DNA from: Bugulina stolonifera
Taxonomy: Eukaryota > Bryozoa > Gymnolaemata > Cheilostomatida > Bugulidae
NCBI GenBank assembly: GCA_935421135.1
Contig: OW285194.1
Coordinates: forward strand, 15,089,376-15,153,375
Direction of reading: 5' to 3'
DNA length: 64,000 nt
Program-made: the position numbers and the translations under genes
Part shown: positions 25,455 to 39,300 of the stretch, piece by piece
How positions within the stretch are numbered: the first letter of the stretch is position 1
Layout of the letters: each line of letters starts with the position of its first letter
The notes under the pieces: generated by a model
The model's database searches: none
Told to the model about the DNA's origin: nothing
Seen by the model: the letters and a program-made list of their open reading frames with translations, nothing else

Positions 25455-27408
25455 TGTAGTGGTTTCTGGTATTTCGTGCGGTCGTCCTTGTGTAATGGAC
25501 GACCCCAGTCCGTTTGCTAGCCGAGGACCCTTAAGGCTGTCGAGCTCTTTATGTTATTATATAATAGTCTACCATTATAGTGTCTTTGCTGTATCCTACA
25601 TAGTATCTTGTAAGTGCTTAGCTTGTTACATAATCCTTAGTATATGATTATGTAACCTTTTCTATAGCTAATTATAGTGTTTGATTATTAGCCGCTTCTA
25701 TCATGAACGGCCTTATTGTTATTTGAACGACCTTGTGTAAGCGACCTACTATTGTGAACGGCTTACTAATGTAAACGGCCAACGGCCTGGAACTAGTGGT
25801 TTTCTTTGTCTAGTATTGTAATGGTTTCTGTGATTTGGCGGCGGTCGTCCTTGGATGACTATCGACCCAGAAATGAAGTGCCTACGAGTGGTAATAAGAC
25901 TTCGCATTACATGAAAAATCGAGCGGTCTCAGTAGCCCAAATACTACCAAAGACGACCCATCTGATCCCAAGTCCGACCTTCAGACTATACAATGAAAGA
26001 GAGTGATCCGACCTAGTAGGCAGTTCGCAAAGCGAATGACCTGGCAAAAGGAAGTGAAAGTCTCTGTATCAAGTATAGATGTGTCTTTATTGAAAGCCAA
26101 GTGAAGACTGAGACCATGAACAGTAAAACAGTGCCCTTTATATAGTATAAGGACTTCCGGCCGACGTGACGTCGGGAAAGGACGACGTGTGGTCGTCCGG
26201 AAGTTGCGCAACAAGATGGCCGCCGGAAGCCCGACGGCCGACCCAAAATAGGTCGGGTTCTACAAAAGTTGCTTAAAATGGTCCAATTCATGTACAAAAT
26301 GAATATCAATGGATTCTGAGAGGTTGGGCCTCTGTACATGGGTATAAAAGGCATTAAAAGACTTAGATATAATCATATAATTATATACAACAATATAGGA
26401 GTAAGGTACAAGCAGATATATACAATTGTAAGCACACAAGAATGAGTGTCAGATGTAAGATACGATTTGGCGTACCATCACAGTATTTCCTTTGTCTCCT
26501 TCAGCTATATAAGGAGCCTGATTCTTGTTGTACTTTGCAATCTCTTGTATGCCTTCGTGCCCTCAAGATCACTCAATACATCATACATACACTTATATAT
26601 TCTATGAGTTATATTGATGCGTTGATCAATTGATACTTGAGCATTACACTTTGAACATACACTAGGGAGGTTGTTTTGGCTAGGTAGCCGTTCTCTGCAT
26701 CTGCACCTACAAGTCGTCTGTGGCTTGTGTACAGACCTTGGGCCGTCTGGGACACATCCACAACACTTGGACGACTACCGACCCAAAACTGAAGTGCCTA
26801 TGAGTGGTGCTAGGCCTTCTCATTGCATGAAAGATCGAGCGGTCTCAGTAGCCCAATAACTACCAGAGACGACCCATCTGGTCCCAAGTCTGACCTTCAG
26901 ACTATACGTTGAAAGAGAGTGATCCGACCTAGTAGGCGGTTCGCTAAGCGAATGACCTGACAAAAGGAAGTGAAAGTCTCTGTATCAAGTATAGATGTGT
27001 CTTTATTGAAAGCCAAGTGAAGACTGAGACAATGAACAGTGAAACAATGCCCTTTATATAGTATAAGGACTTCCGCCCGACGTAGTGTCGGGAAAAGACG
27101 ACATAGGGTCGTCCGGAAGTTGCGCAACAACATGGCCGCCGGAAGCCCGACGGCCGACCCAAAATGGGTCGGGTTATACAAAAGTTGCTTATAATGATCC
27201 AATTCATGTACAAAATAAATATCAAGTAATTCTGAGAGGTCGGGCCTCTGTACATGGGTATAAAACGCACTAAAGGACTTAGTAATAACCATAGAAGTAT
27301 ATACAACGATATAGAAGTTACACAAGGTAGAATGCAAGCAGATATATACATGTAAACACGCATAATAATGAGTGTCAGGTGTAGGAGACGACTGTGCGTA
27401 CCATTACA
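25455..27408 (+). mobile_element. solo LTR, family B (B2), nested in A2
   Basis: Begins TGTAGTGGTTTCTGG and ends GTACCATTACA, with TSD atat on both sides (25451-25454 and 27409-27412). It is itself interrupted by LTR B1. Its 3' half from about 26768 closely matches B1 and B3. Confidence 0.8.
25817..26482 (+). mobile_element. solo LTR, family B (B1), nested in B2
   Basis: Begins TGTAATGGTTTCTG and ends GTACCATCACA, 666 bp, with TSD gtat at 25813-25816 and 26483-26486. It is the innermost, and so youngest, of the three nested LTRs. Confidence 0.85.
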
Positions 27409-28175
27409 ATATTCTTAGTAATTGTCTACTCTTGCTTGGTTGTATTTTAATAGAGTCTTTTGCCATGTTATATAGTAACTTCATGGCCGACCTTATAGAT
27501 TAAGCTCATAATTATATATGACATGTTTCTCCTTATTGTAAGCACATTTTGTGCCAAGGCCGGCCTTTTATGTGGCCGACATCGGGCGGAACCATCCATG
27601 TTGTTGCATCAGTTCCGGAGCCGATACCATGTCGGCCGGCCGATGCCATGTTGGGCTCTTTTGGCCGGAACTTGTTATAGTATATAAGGCAGTGCATCTG
27701 TTATGTTTCGTCAGTTGTTGATTGCGCTTGAATAAAGCAACGTCTCCTAACTCTACCTACAGAGGCTTACTCTTTAGGTGGGTAACTCTACCGGAGGATC
27801 CTTGATCCAGTACGGCTCAAGTTCACCCCATCCTAGGCTAAGCATATCTCTCTACACCCCTTAGACTTAGGTCGATCCCGGGTTCTAAATGAACCTAGCG
27901 TCGGTCCTAAGATCTTAAGGCTAGACAATCTTTCACTGCACTCCCTCGGAGTCTAAACTCTACATGACCTACGTCGATCCTGAGCTCCAATGAGTCTCGG
28001 CATCGGCCTACGTCTGATATAACATACAGTACACCTATAAAGAGCACATATAACTGTTCACTCTTTTATGTAATGAGCAGAAGGTACACTTGGTCGGCCT
28101 CTACCACCTTCCAAGCCCTTCGCATACTTGTAGCCCTCGGCTCTCATATGTAACAACACACTCAAAAAAATTACA

Positions 28176-29399
28176 GTATTTTCTAAGGAGATATCTTAGT
28201 AGCCAAGCCCTTGCTCTTAGAAAGTATCTGCTTCAAGGGTTTGACGATATAATTAATAATACTGTTTACTCATATTATGATTGTATCTGTGTGCTCACTA
28301 CATCAGATATGAAAATCGCTCAGTGTACGTTCTTGATACTAGCCTTGCTGATGAGGCCATTTTTGATGTGGCCATTGTTAATGTGGCCAATTAGTGTTTT
28401 TGAAACCTCTTGGACTGATCTGGATTAAAAATAAAAATTCAAAGATGGCCTAGATCCAAACAGCTATTGGCCTGGGATTTTGTTTGGTCAGAGAAAGTCA
28501 TCTCCAGCTCATCAGCACACCCAGAATTCTTGCATGACAATGGGGAATTTTTCTTTTGGGCTAGAAAACTTTTTAGCAAGTTCACGTCTTGTTCTTGAAA
28601 TTTAGGTCGCGAAGACACTAATTGTTGACATATCTATTGTTGGGTTCTCCGCTGCAATGAAATATCACAACTCAATCTTAACTTAAACAATGCTGTTTAT
28701 GCCAGCATTTATCCAACAGTTTGTGAGTGTTAGATTACTACTATACATAATATACTTGCTTTGTGACAATGTCGCCATGTATAGAAACATTATGCATGTA
28801 ACATTGATTTCTTTCCTAATATTTTAACGCTCATCAAATGATGATGATGCTCGGATGAGTATTGAAATATTAGATAATAAATCAAAAATAAAACTGTGTC
28901 TTGCATCACCATTTGTAATTAAAATACTAGCCTGCACTAAAATTTTTCAATATAAAATTGATTTTGTCATAATGTGATTGAATACTACCCACACGTAATA
29001 ACATGAGTATTTTACATGCTATGTACATTTTTGCACTAAAATAGTTGGTATTGCTTTCTCAGTTTGCTTACTCTATGCCCTAGATCAAACTTGTGGTGGT
29101 TATAAACTATATGGGACAGACGTCACAAGATCAGATATGGCGCCGCACTGTTAATTAGTAAGGATTAATATAGTATATAAATACAAGTAGCTCAGCTGTT
29201 ACCTATGAGTATTATACATGTATTATGTTTTAATATACCTCTAATACTCGCTGTATTCAGTAGCCTATTGAGAGTCTGTGCTGCCCCACTTTCTCTACAA
29301 AGTCTATTATTTAGAAGTACCTTAAAATAACAAATATAACAGATTCAACCTTTTGTAGAATTTACGTAAAGAATTTTCTCTGATCATAATATATTTCAG
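28176..29399. other. region upstream of the receptor gene
   Basis: Holds repeat R1 copy 2 (28401-28640) and AT-rich sequence. A frame at 28308 starts with a signal-peptide-like MKIAQCTFLILALL, but I found no convincing donor linking it in phase to the acceptor at 29399, so the 5' end of the receptor is unresolved. Confidence 0.4.
28401..28640 (+). repeat. dispersed repeat family R1, copy 2
   Basis: Colinear with 21921-22190; shares CTCATCAGCACACC and GGCCTGGGATTTT. Confidence 0.75.
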
Positions 29400-29400
29400 T

Positions 29401-30337
29401 ATGGAGTTCCAGAGGATACTAAGCCCAAGACTGTCGGTCTCAAACAAGGGAATAACAGCGATACAGAGAGATTCTCACCAGCCTGGAATGCTGTTGATTG
29501 CCACTGAGAAACAAGTTTACCAGTGCAATGTTACAGCTAAGCTCAGCCATGTGTTTACATTTCTACGCCCAATATATGGAGATGGTGCACGAGCTGGCTA
29601 TGGAAGAAATGCAAACTTTTCTGGAATAGTAGACATAGTACAACCGTCTGCTCATGAGCTCTATATCTTACAGAGAAACTGTATTCGCAAAGTAAACAGA
29701 AATACAGACATGGTAACCACAGTTGTTGGTAACTGCACCTTCCCCGGCTTTGTCAATGGCGATTTTGCTGTGGCAAAGTTTACTAACATCATATCGGGTG
29801 TTCTTCTCTCTAGGACGGCATTGCTGATAGCGGAGCAACCACCGAATAGTGTACTGCGCCTGCTAAATCTTATTGGCAGAAGTGTGGTAGAGACTGGTGC
29901 TGTGGAAAATGTTACAACAATATTTTTGAATCCAATGGCTACTCTAGTCCTTTCTTTCGGGCACGGTTTATATGAGACGACATTGGTAACAGGCTTACAT
30001 AGACGTCTGAGTAGATATGGTAGATATCATACATTTGACGGATCCCTATCGAGGTCAATGTTCAGAAACATAAGTGATGCGTTCTACATAGACAGTGATA
30101 CAGCTCTTGCTGTCGATTCGGAGCACAACGTCTTCAGAATAGTTGATTTTAAATCTCAGAAGGTGAGCTCCATCTGTTCAGTGTATGTTCATGGAGTGGT
30201 TGGCTCTCAGATGGACAGCGTCTCTCTGTGTAGATTAGGTCATATTCATGCAGCGGCAATTCTTCCGGAGCAGGGTTTAATAGTGCTAGGTATAGACAAC
30301 GCATTGCAGACAGCTGTCCTAGAGGTCAAACCGCAAG
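29401..30337 (+). CDS. receptor exon: NHL-type beta-propeller
   Basis: A single 312-codon exon, acceptor TTTCAG just before, donor GTCAGT, ending in phase 1. It repeats the NHL pattern: GDGARAGYGRNANFSG, then a ..LYILQRNCIRKV.. segment, then ..VVGNCTFPGFVNGDFAVAKF. There are several NxT/S glycosylation sites. The first ATG lies one base into the exon, so a preceding signal-peptide exon is likely. Confidence 0.75.
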
Positions 30338-33300
30338 GTCAGTATGACACACATTTACTCCATGTACTGTATATGTGTGACATCAAGTAAGATTAACGGC
30401 ACTAGTATAAATGTATCACCGGCACATGGTTTATATTATTACTACACATTCTATATTAGTGTTACATGCTGTGGAAGCCATGTAACCTACATGCTTTGTA
30501 TATTCCCATCATCTACACTGTACATTCATGTATTATACTACTTCTGTATGTCAATGTTTGGTGTCTTTCCAGTTTGTACGGCAACTGCAGACTGTGAGTT
30601 ATTTTGTAAAAGAGGGAAGGTTATCGAATGTAACTCTAATGCGAAACCGGTATGTGATCCCACCCTCAACCAATGCTCTTTCAAGTAAGAACCCAATCTA
30701 GTTTGCTTCGTTCATTTAATGGCAGTTTTGATTCAGATGTCTGCCACAGAGTTAAAGGACGATGATAAATTAGAAATTCCTCTGAGAGAATAGGAAGTAA
30801 TCTCAATGTTGAGCTAATCGCAGCAGCTCGCAGCGAGTTTAAGGGTTCAATAATTTATACGTGTAGCTAGTAGCTACAGATCCATGTGAAGGCAAACACA
30901 CCAAACTTTGTCATCCCTGGTGTACAGGAAGACTCAACTAAAATTACCATAAAAAGTTGTGCTAGACACATTTTGTTTATTTTTTCGTAGTAGTTTGACA
31001 ACAGTTTTGATGACAATAACAGGACTGCTATTTAAATATTGTAAAACAAATAAAGGCCTCTAGCACAATTTTTTATCGTAAAATTGCTCACACTAACATT
31101 TTAAAACTACCATTTATTTATATGTCAGGTGTGGTTCGTTTTATGGCTACGAATGTGCACATGGACACCATTGCCACACCCTCAACTCAAGCATAGCTCT
31201 GTGCCGTAGGTACTGCAACGCAAGTACTGATTGTTTCTTCGGCCAAATATGCAACTATGGTGAGATACACGTACATGTAGCTAATTATTGCTACATGTAT
31301 AATAATAATTATCTTGTATCTACAATATTTTATTGTTTTGTTAGTTACCAAGGCACAGTATTATTATCTATTCTAAACTATATCATCATATTTTCAGGAT
31401 TTTGTTCTGACAATAGCGCCACATATTCTAGTGCAGGACCAGAAAAGACTGGCACTACTACACCACCACCAGGTAAACTAAAGGATGGTGTACAATACCA
31501 CCATGCTAGTCTATACTCATGCTAAATATCCACTCAGCCTTCCAGACGGGGAAAATAATGGTGGGTGTGTTGGTGGTACGGGTGTAGAATAATGGTGGGT
31601 GTGTTGGTGGTACGGGTGTAGAATAATGGTGGGTGTGTTGGTGGTACGGGTGTAGAATAATGGTGGGTGTGTTGGTGGTACGGGTGTAGAATAATGGTGG
31701 GTGTGTTGGTGGTACGGGTGTAGAATAATGGTGGGTGTGTTGGTGGTATGGGTGTAGAATAATGGTGGGTGTGTTGGTGGTACGGGTGTAGAATAATGGT
31801 GGGTGTGTTGGTGGTATGGGTGTAGAATAATGGTGGGTGTGTTGGTGGTACGGGTGTAGAATAATGGTGGGTGTGTTGGTGGTACGGGTGTAGAATAATG
31901 GTGGGTGTGTTGGTGGTACGGGTGTAGAATAATGGTGGGTGTGTTGGTGGTATGGGTGTAGAATAATGGTGGGTGTGTTGGTGGTGTGGGTGCAGAATCT
32001 AGGCTTGCAATTACTCTTTTCTTGTCACATCTTCCCGTGATGAGATTCGCATAATTTCCCTTAACTCATCCCCAATACCTATTTTTCGTAAATCATGTGT
32101 TAATTCATGACAGCTCTAAAGATGCTCTACTTGTCTGCAGTGAAAGCTACTAAAACCTGATAACACAGATTTAACAGCAGGACAGAAATTAAGTAAAGTT
32201 GTTTGCATGCTTGATTCATGGAATCTGATGAACAACTTACATGTACAATATTGTAGTCATCGAACCTCCACCTCTGTTTTGTTACTCCAGAAGTGCTTGC
32301 TTGAGTTTGGGATCTGTAAAGGAGGAGTCGTTTCAACTGGTAGAACCAGCCTGCTCCCTGTCCAACAGCTCTCTACTCACCATATACAATGAGTCACATG
32401 GTAGATATCTCATAGATCTCATCGTATCTACGCTACCCATATCTACCATGTCCAAACTCTGGATTCACGTTGGTATGGCTTTTACTTCACCTACCCACTG
32501 CTCACATGTAGATCGTAAAGGTTGAAGACTCCTAGTATCTAGCACATGATAGTATAGTGTGAACGTATGAAGGTGGAAGGCGATGTTATTCTTCCAAATC
32601 TTCCAGGTCTAGTAGTAATACTTTTGACAGCAATGCAAACTTGCACTGTATGTACAGTATGTGTATATTGTACAGCAATAAAATGTACCTGCGCTGCTAT
32701 GTCACAACACTATTGTACTGGCCATTGGGCGTTGACTTGAGAACAACGGAGTTTGATAGGATAGGATATTATCTTAACTTTATTTCAATCCTCTAAACCC
32801 ACTAAACTCGTGAAAACTGTAACAAAATTGTATAATAATAATATGAATGATAGCTAAATATAGAATAATAACATGCAGTAAGCTATAATATTCACTTGTA
32901 TTAAAATGACCACAAATATTATGTACTCAAAAGGTATTAATTGCTTAGGTATGAACATTGACAGCAGTCAAACCACAGTATTTGGCATCATGACAAAGTA
33001 ATAATATTATTGGATAAATTACCTCTTTTGATTCTCCCAGTAGCAGTAATATAATATAAGTTTCTGGTAGTACAATATCTGCTCCAAAATATAGCAGATC
33101 TTGATGTTTATACACCCATAGTGACATTGGGCCTTTTGATTTCCATATTTCAGAGGTATACTTATATAGGAGTAAAATAGATGAAAATAGCAATAATTTA
33201 TGTCATATTGTGACATCATTAGCTGGGTATGTATGTACTTGCAGTCACATTGGGTCAGCACTGAATCATCTTTAGGCAGCATATTATGACAAAAATAACA

Positions 33301-36300
33301 AATAGGGTAAAACTGGTTCTATCTAGCATAATGAATAATACAGGATGTTTGTAAATAAAAATACATCCTGGTATAAAGTAGTAAACAAAACTGTATGTCA
33401 GCAAATGTGAATCACATGTTGGCCATTTACAACTATGTATAAGCTCCCTGTAGAACAGGGGTTCCCAACCTTTTTCACTCCATTCCTCCTTTGGGCTGAA
33501 TCAGAGTATTAAATCCCCCCCCCCCACCACATTTGAATATTATCCAAGACCAAAAGACAATGATAAAAGGATTACTTTGGGACTTTATTGTAGAATGTAG
33601 ATAAAATATTATGCAAAATATAATGAAATAATATTGGGCATGATATGTCTAAATAACAGTACGATATTATATTTAATGCGATCTCTGCTGTTGTTCGTTT
33701 TGACAAAGTTCTTCAATGAGAGGCGTCGTTTGGGATAGAGCACAGCGTAGATCCTCTTCCACCTGCAGCCGGTTACGCTCTTTAGATTTGACACCAAGTA
33801 AGATTGAAAGAGTCGATTTGCAAAGATATGTAGTTACAAATGGTAGAATATTTCAGAGGGCAATCTTTGCGATTCTTGGGTAACTAGTTATCATTGTTGG
33901 TCAAAACTCGGCAAATGCCAGCCAATAACAACACAGCATTATAGGACTCAGCTGTGGAAAATACACAGAGTATGAAAATATCCCCCCCCCCTGTACATCC
34001 AAAATTCCCCTGGGGAAATCCTCCCTGGTTGGGAACCAGGGAGGATTATGACTAAGGTACAGGAGCGCTCAATGTTTCATATTTGTACGGAATTATAGAC
34101 ATTGAACTAGAATAGGATTTGATATAAGTTCGTCACAGTTCTTACCCACATTGAACTATAACATTATTTGCTTGTAACTAATTTACATGTACATGTACAT
34201 CCTATCAACATGGAGGATAAACTAATGGCACTTACATGTATATTTAATTTTTTATGTTACCAGATAATGGTTTGCTTGAGGTAAAAACTGTTAAACGCTT
34301 TAAACTACATTTTGTTTATTATTCTGTTCTTCTGACAGATAGAAGAAGATATAGAATTCTGACAGATATTGTTCTGTGTCCTTATTCTGTTGTGTTCACT
34401 ACGCTCCCCCTATCTTCTAATGATATACAGTGATACTGGATGTAGGTTTATTATCTTATTCCTTACATTTCAACACTATTCCTAGTATCATCATCAGAGA
34501 AAACCTTCTTCTGGTGATGATACTAGGATTAGTATTGGAATATAAGGAATAAAATTGTACTGGCCATTGTGAGTTGAATGAATAACAAAAATGCATCCAG
34601 TATTACTCAAATGATTACATTATGATTAAACACCTTCACCATATTGTATTATTATGGTTTAGTATATCTACATGTATATAACGTTATCACCTCACGATAA
34701 AGTACGTATGTCTACATCTACATATACATCTATGTAATTTTATCATCTCATAATGTAGACCAATGGAGGAGGACCAGAGTATGAACTGCTGAAGATTGTG
34801 AGGCAAGTGGATCCTTCCTCCAACTCATACTATGACCTGACCAAGTCCCGCTGGCTAGGCACTAATGACGAGGCTGTTAAGGCTGTACCAATATGTTACA
34901 GCAAATTACAGCAAGTGAAGAAGAGTAAGATTTTCATATTTCTGTTTGATTGTGTACTCGGTCTTAGCTGTGTACTCGGTCTTAGCTGTGTACTCGGTCT
35001 TAGCTGTGTACTCGGTCTTAGCTGTGTACTCGGTCTTAGCTGTGTACTCGGTCTTAGCTGTGTACTCGGTCTTAGCTGTGTACTCGGTCTTAGCCTACAG
35101 TGTAGATTGCAGTCTAAATATCTATTTTCTGGCTAGTATAATGATCCCGCGTCCTTTGCAAACATGATCAAATAGCAAACCTAACCTATGAATTACTTGC
35201 TTGCTTGGCTACACAGATGTGTCATATATTGTATTGTGTTGGTACAGTACATGTAGTTCTACCTATAGGTACATGTGTAATGGGCTGTAATTGTATAAGA
35301 GGAGACTATCTAGGATGCCACCACACAGATGAATGTTTAGATGAGGTGGATCCTGTGGATATAGACGACTGTGAGTGTGATTTATCTCACCTACTTGAGT
35401 ACGGCATACTTATAGATAACATAGCTGAGATATTCCACCTTAACTTTACAGGTAAAGTAAGTATTGTTTCATCTCTACATTGTACCCGCCACTGTAACAG
35501 CTATTAGCTTCCTAGTAGGTCAAAGGGTCATGTATTTCATGGGTCAAGTGTTTTATAGGTCAAGTGTTTTATAGGCCATGTACTTTATAAGTCAAATATT
35601 TTATAGGTCAAGTGTTTCGTAGGTCAAGTATTTTATGTCATGTATTTTATAGGTCAAGGTGTAATATTTCAAGAGATGAATATTATGCAAGCATTTGACC
35701 GTAGACTTACATGTACAATTGATTATTATACATGTAAGTGTACTAGTAGTGTAGGAAAAGTCACTATAGCAAGTCAGAGATTGGTTCGTCTATTGCATTT
35801 ATTATAAATATAGAATGCAGTTCCACATTTATTTAATTCAGGAAAAACACATCACTGTGGATTGATTATTATTTATTTTCTTGTACCAGAGAGACAAGTT
35901 TTGAATTGTTTGCATGGCAGTGGTATTGGTACAAGACAGGTCTGGTGTGAGAATGGTAGATGGAACTTCAGTGAATGCACTTTACCAGCTGGTGGGTAGT
36001 CATAGTGTACATGCAGGTGCTGCAGCTACTAACATACTGTACATGAGAAATAGTAATTACCCTGTACATGTACAATGTATGTGTTAGCTATGTTGGACAA
36101 TATTATTTATCTCCACAGAACAAGGAAATAGATACTCTTTCTTTATGCAATGCATCTTCTCATGGAAGATAAACTTTAATTCAGGAAATTCCTGTGTTAT
36201 TTATTAGTGGTTTATACTTAATAACTGATCACCTTAAAAGTAGCCTGATAATAGCTTTCATAAAGCTTCCCTTGGTGTGTGGCCCAGTATCACCAGAGCA

Positions 36301-39300
36301 TATTATAGTTTGTGTAGCCAGGCTTCTTACTCCTTGGTGTAACATAGTAGTGTTGGTTGTAGGTTGCATTTTGTACATGCTAGACATGTACATGTGGATA
36401 TAATAATAATGATAAATAACACAGTTGCAGGATGTTCTATAGACTCAGCGATACTACTACTGTACACTATGGTAGCCTCTAGTAGTGGGTCCACTGACTA
36501 TATACAAGGAGATATAATTCTAGTAGCCTGTGATCAGCAGTATAATTATACTGAGAATCCACACAGACATGTGGATATGTTCACATGTACCCTGAGTGGT
36601 TGGGAACCTGCACTAAATACTCTCAAAACGGAGACTTGCATAAGCAAGGTATGCATAGCTGTGACAAGCTGTGACAAGTGTGACAATGTACTATCATGTG
36701 TCCATATGTCTCTGTTACATGCTCATGTTGTCTGGTATATAGATTTACATGTAAAAATAGAGACCCGGGGTCTCCACTGTACATATAAAGTGTACTGTGA
36801 TCTAGGTGACAGACAACCCTAGGATTGGGTGGAGACACCATCAAGCCTCAAGTACATGCCATGGAGTGCTAGACACCAAGCTAACCTATGCCAAGGCTCA
36901 AAATTATTGTACCAAACTTTCTTCCACATTGTCTCGAGTCAACAGTATCCCTCTGGATACGTTTGTCCGCTTCCTTTTAGACATGTATCAGTTTTACCAC
37001 CATCCTGGTCGTGTGCCAGCCTCATTCTGGATATCTGGTAAATGTAAGTCCAGGTTAGAAAATGCCATAGTGGCTAAGTAAATGTCTTTCAATGGTGAAA
37101 AGTACATGTAGCTCTAGAAAAACATTATTTATTTGTTTCCTAAAAATTCAACAACATGCACATGCACATTGTACATATTTGGGTATCCAGCAGGTTGTTC
37201 CCTACATTACACTGTATATATCGTATGTACGCTATATGTACATGTAGCTGTGTTAGAAGCATACTGTACTACATGCACATGTAGATTCTTATAAACATTG
37301 CAGATTGTGTAACCAACTTATGATGAAAATTTTATATCGGCAATAACTTGCCAGACTAGATAGGACAATTAGAATTCTAACATTATTGTAACTCAGAGAT
37401 ACTTTACAATCAAATACTGTTTAAGATTCACTGAGCTCTCAGGCATTCAAACACACAAACTACAGACTACTGCCCTACGTCAATCTGCCAAACAACCTGA
37501 CCTTCACTCAAAGTGTTTGTCTGCAGATGCCACTTAGTAGAACAGGATATTGGTTAATTGTAAGCTGTAGCAACAGAACTACCCAGACTGGAGCAGTGTG
37601 TCAGAGGCCTCAGTTTAATGTCAGAGGTGAATAACTAGTTATTAGTCGATTTGGAACATAATAATTCTTTAATTTTTTGTTATTTTTGATGTGTAATCTC
37701 CGTGTGTATTGAAGTGCAAACTGTGTAAATACAATAGTTACAGTTATAGTTATTTTAGCATATTTATACTGCATAGTTCATGTTAATTTGCAACTCTCAG
37801 AATTTAACTAATTTTTATTTTCAATGTTATAATTTTTAATTAATTAGCTATCTGGGAGTTGTGTTTTTCTAAATGTAGTCTACACAGTTTCCAACTGTCC
37901 TTTTTCAAATTGTCCCTCTACCAATTCATGTAAATGTAGAGTGATATACTGTGTAATGCTAGGCTAGATATACATGGCATATGTATAAGGGATCTGTGTG
38001 TGAACGTCTAAACATGTACATGTACATGCAGACGGTTGGAGTCAGTGGAGCAGCTGGACGCCATGTTCTGCTATGTACCAGAGGTCAAGGACGAGGAAGT
38101 GTTGGCTCAACAGCAAGTCTTGTGCTCACTGTCCAAGTAGTTACAAGGAGACTGAGTCTTGCTGCCCTGAGCCAGGTATTTAGCAAAGTCTAGGCAATGT
38201 GGTCTCCGTGTAGATATTTTCTATGCAGTACTGTATGACTGTGTTAGCGGACAGAGATGTGGTTCTCTACTGATTACTGAACTTGAGTACTGATTGGTTA
38301 AATTTCTAGCCACTGAGGTATCTGCTGATAAATAGAGCAATGTGCTCACTTGCTCGTACATGTATAACTTACACTGTGACAGTATCCATGTTCAGGTAGA
38401 GTAGGAGTTGCTACCACCAGTTAGTTATGTATATGACTACTCCACATGTTACTGTATTAGTTTACAGTCCAGCATCATACTTCTACCAGAAACCTGAATA
38501 TGCTGCTGGATCGGCTGTCAAGTATATATGTAGCTACGGTTACATCATTAAAGATGGCTCTGGGTGGAAGAAAACATTGAAATGCTTGAATAATGGAATC
38601 TGGAATTCCTCTGCTCCTATTTGTGTTGGTAAGTTTAGTTTTTTATAGTAAAACTTGTTTTAACATTGAGTGCTTGATAAATAGCTTGTGGTCTATCCAG
38701 GTTCAGAGTTCAGTATCTCACAATGTCACTTGGTTTTGTTTATACTAGTAAATTACAACAATGTAATATACCCTGTCATATAAAGATTAATATTTCGAGG
38801 AAACGTTGACCAGTCTGTCCATATATACTACTATCACTACTTTCACTAAGGACATGTCTACTGTTAATCTGTATATGAAAGGTAACAATTATATGTGTAT
38901 AAGTATAATATTAGTCTATACTAAGCTTTAGTGTATTGTATTACTATGATGTAGTACAGCCTAACCATATTGACTGTAATGTACCGACCCAAAACTGAAG
39001 TGCCTATGAGTGGTGGCCTTCTCATTACATGAAAGATCAAGTGGTCTCAGTAGTCCAATAACTACCAGAGACGACCCACATACCTGTCAACCTGGAGTGA
39101 AAAAATATAGGGAGTCTCAACTTCCGGTGCACAGGTGAAATTTTCAAGACCCTAATTACCAACTGCAAAAATACATTTGAAGAGTTGGAACCATGGGGGG
39201 GGGGGGGGGAGGGGGAGTATGGGTGCCAAGATTCACTGTTATCACAGCACTAATCATTATCTTTTGACATAATCAGTAATACATGTAAATTAGCTACCAC

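Larger units (their letters stand above)
25226..28175 (+). mobile_element. solo LTR, family A (A2), split by nested LTRs
   Basis: Same family as the LTR at 23472-24474, with TSD gtat at 25222-25225 and 28176-28179. Its sequence runs 25226-25454, is interrupted by a family B LTR, and resumes at 27409. The resumed part carries the TATA-like TATATAAGGCAGTGC and the AATAAA signal. Short frames inside are not genes. Confidence 0.85.

Noticed and set aside
26897..27363. Two frames of about 140 codons, minus strand
   Set aside because: Lie inside family B LTR sequence and recur in shorter form in the other copies; no retroviral or host domain.
28308..28428. Signal-peptide-like MKIAQCTFLILALL as first exon of the receptor
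   Set aside because: Attractive, but no donor in the right phase was found; kept only as a candidate in the upstream region.
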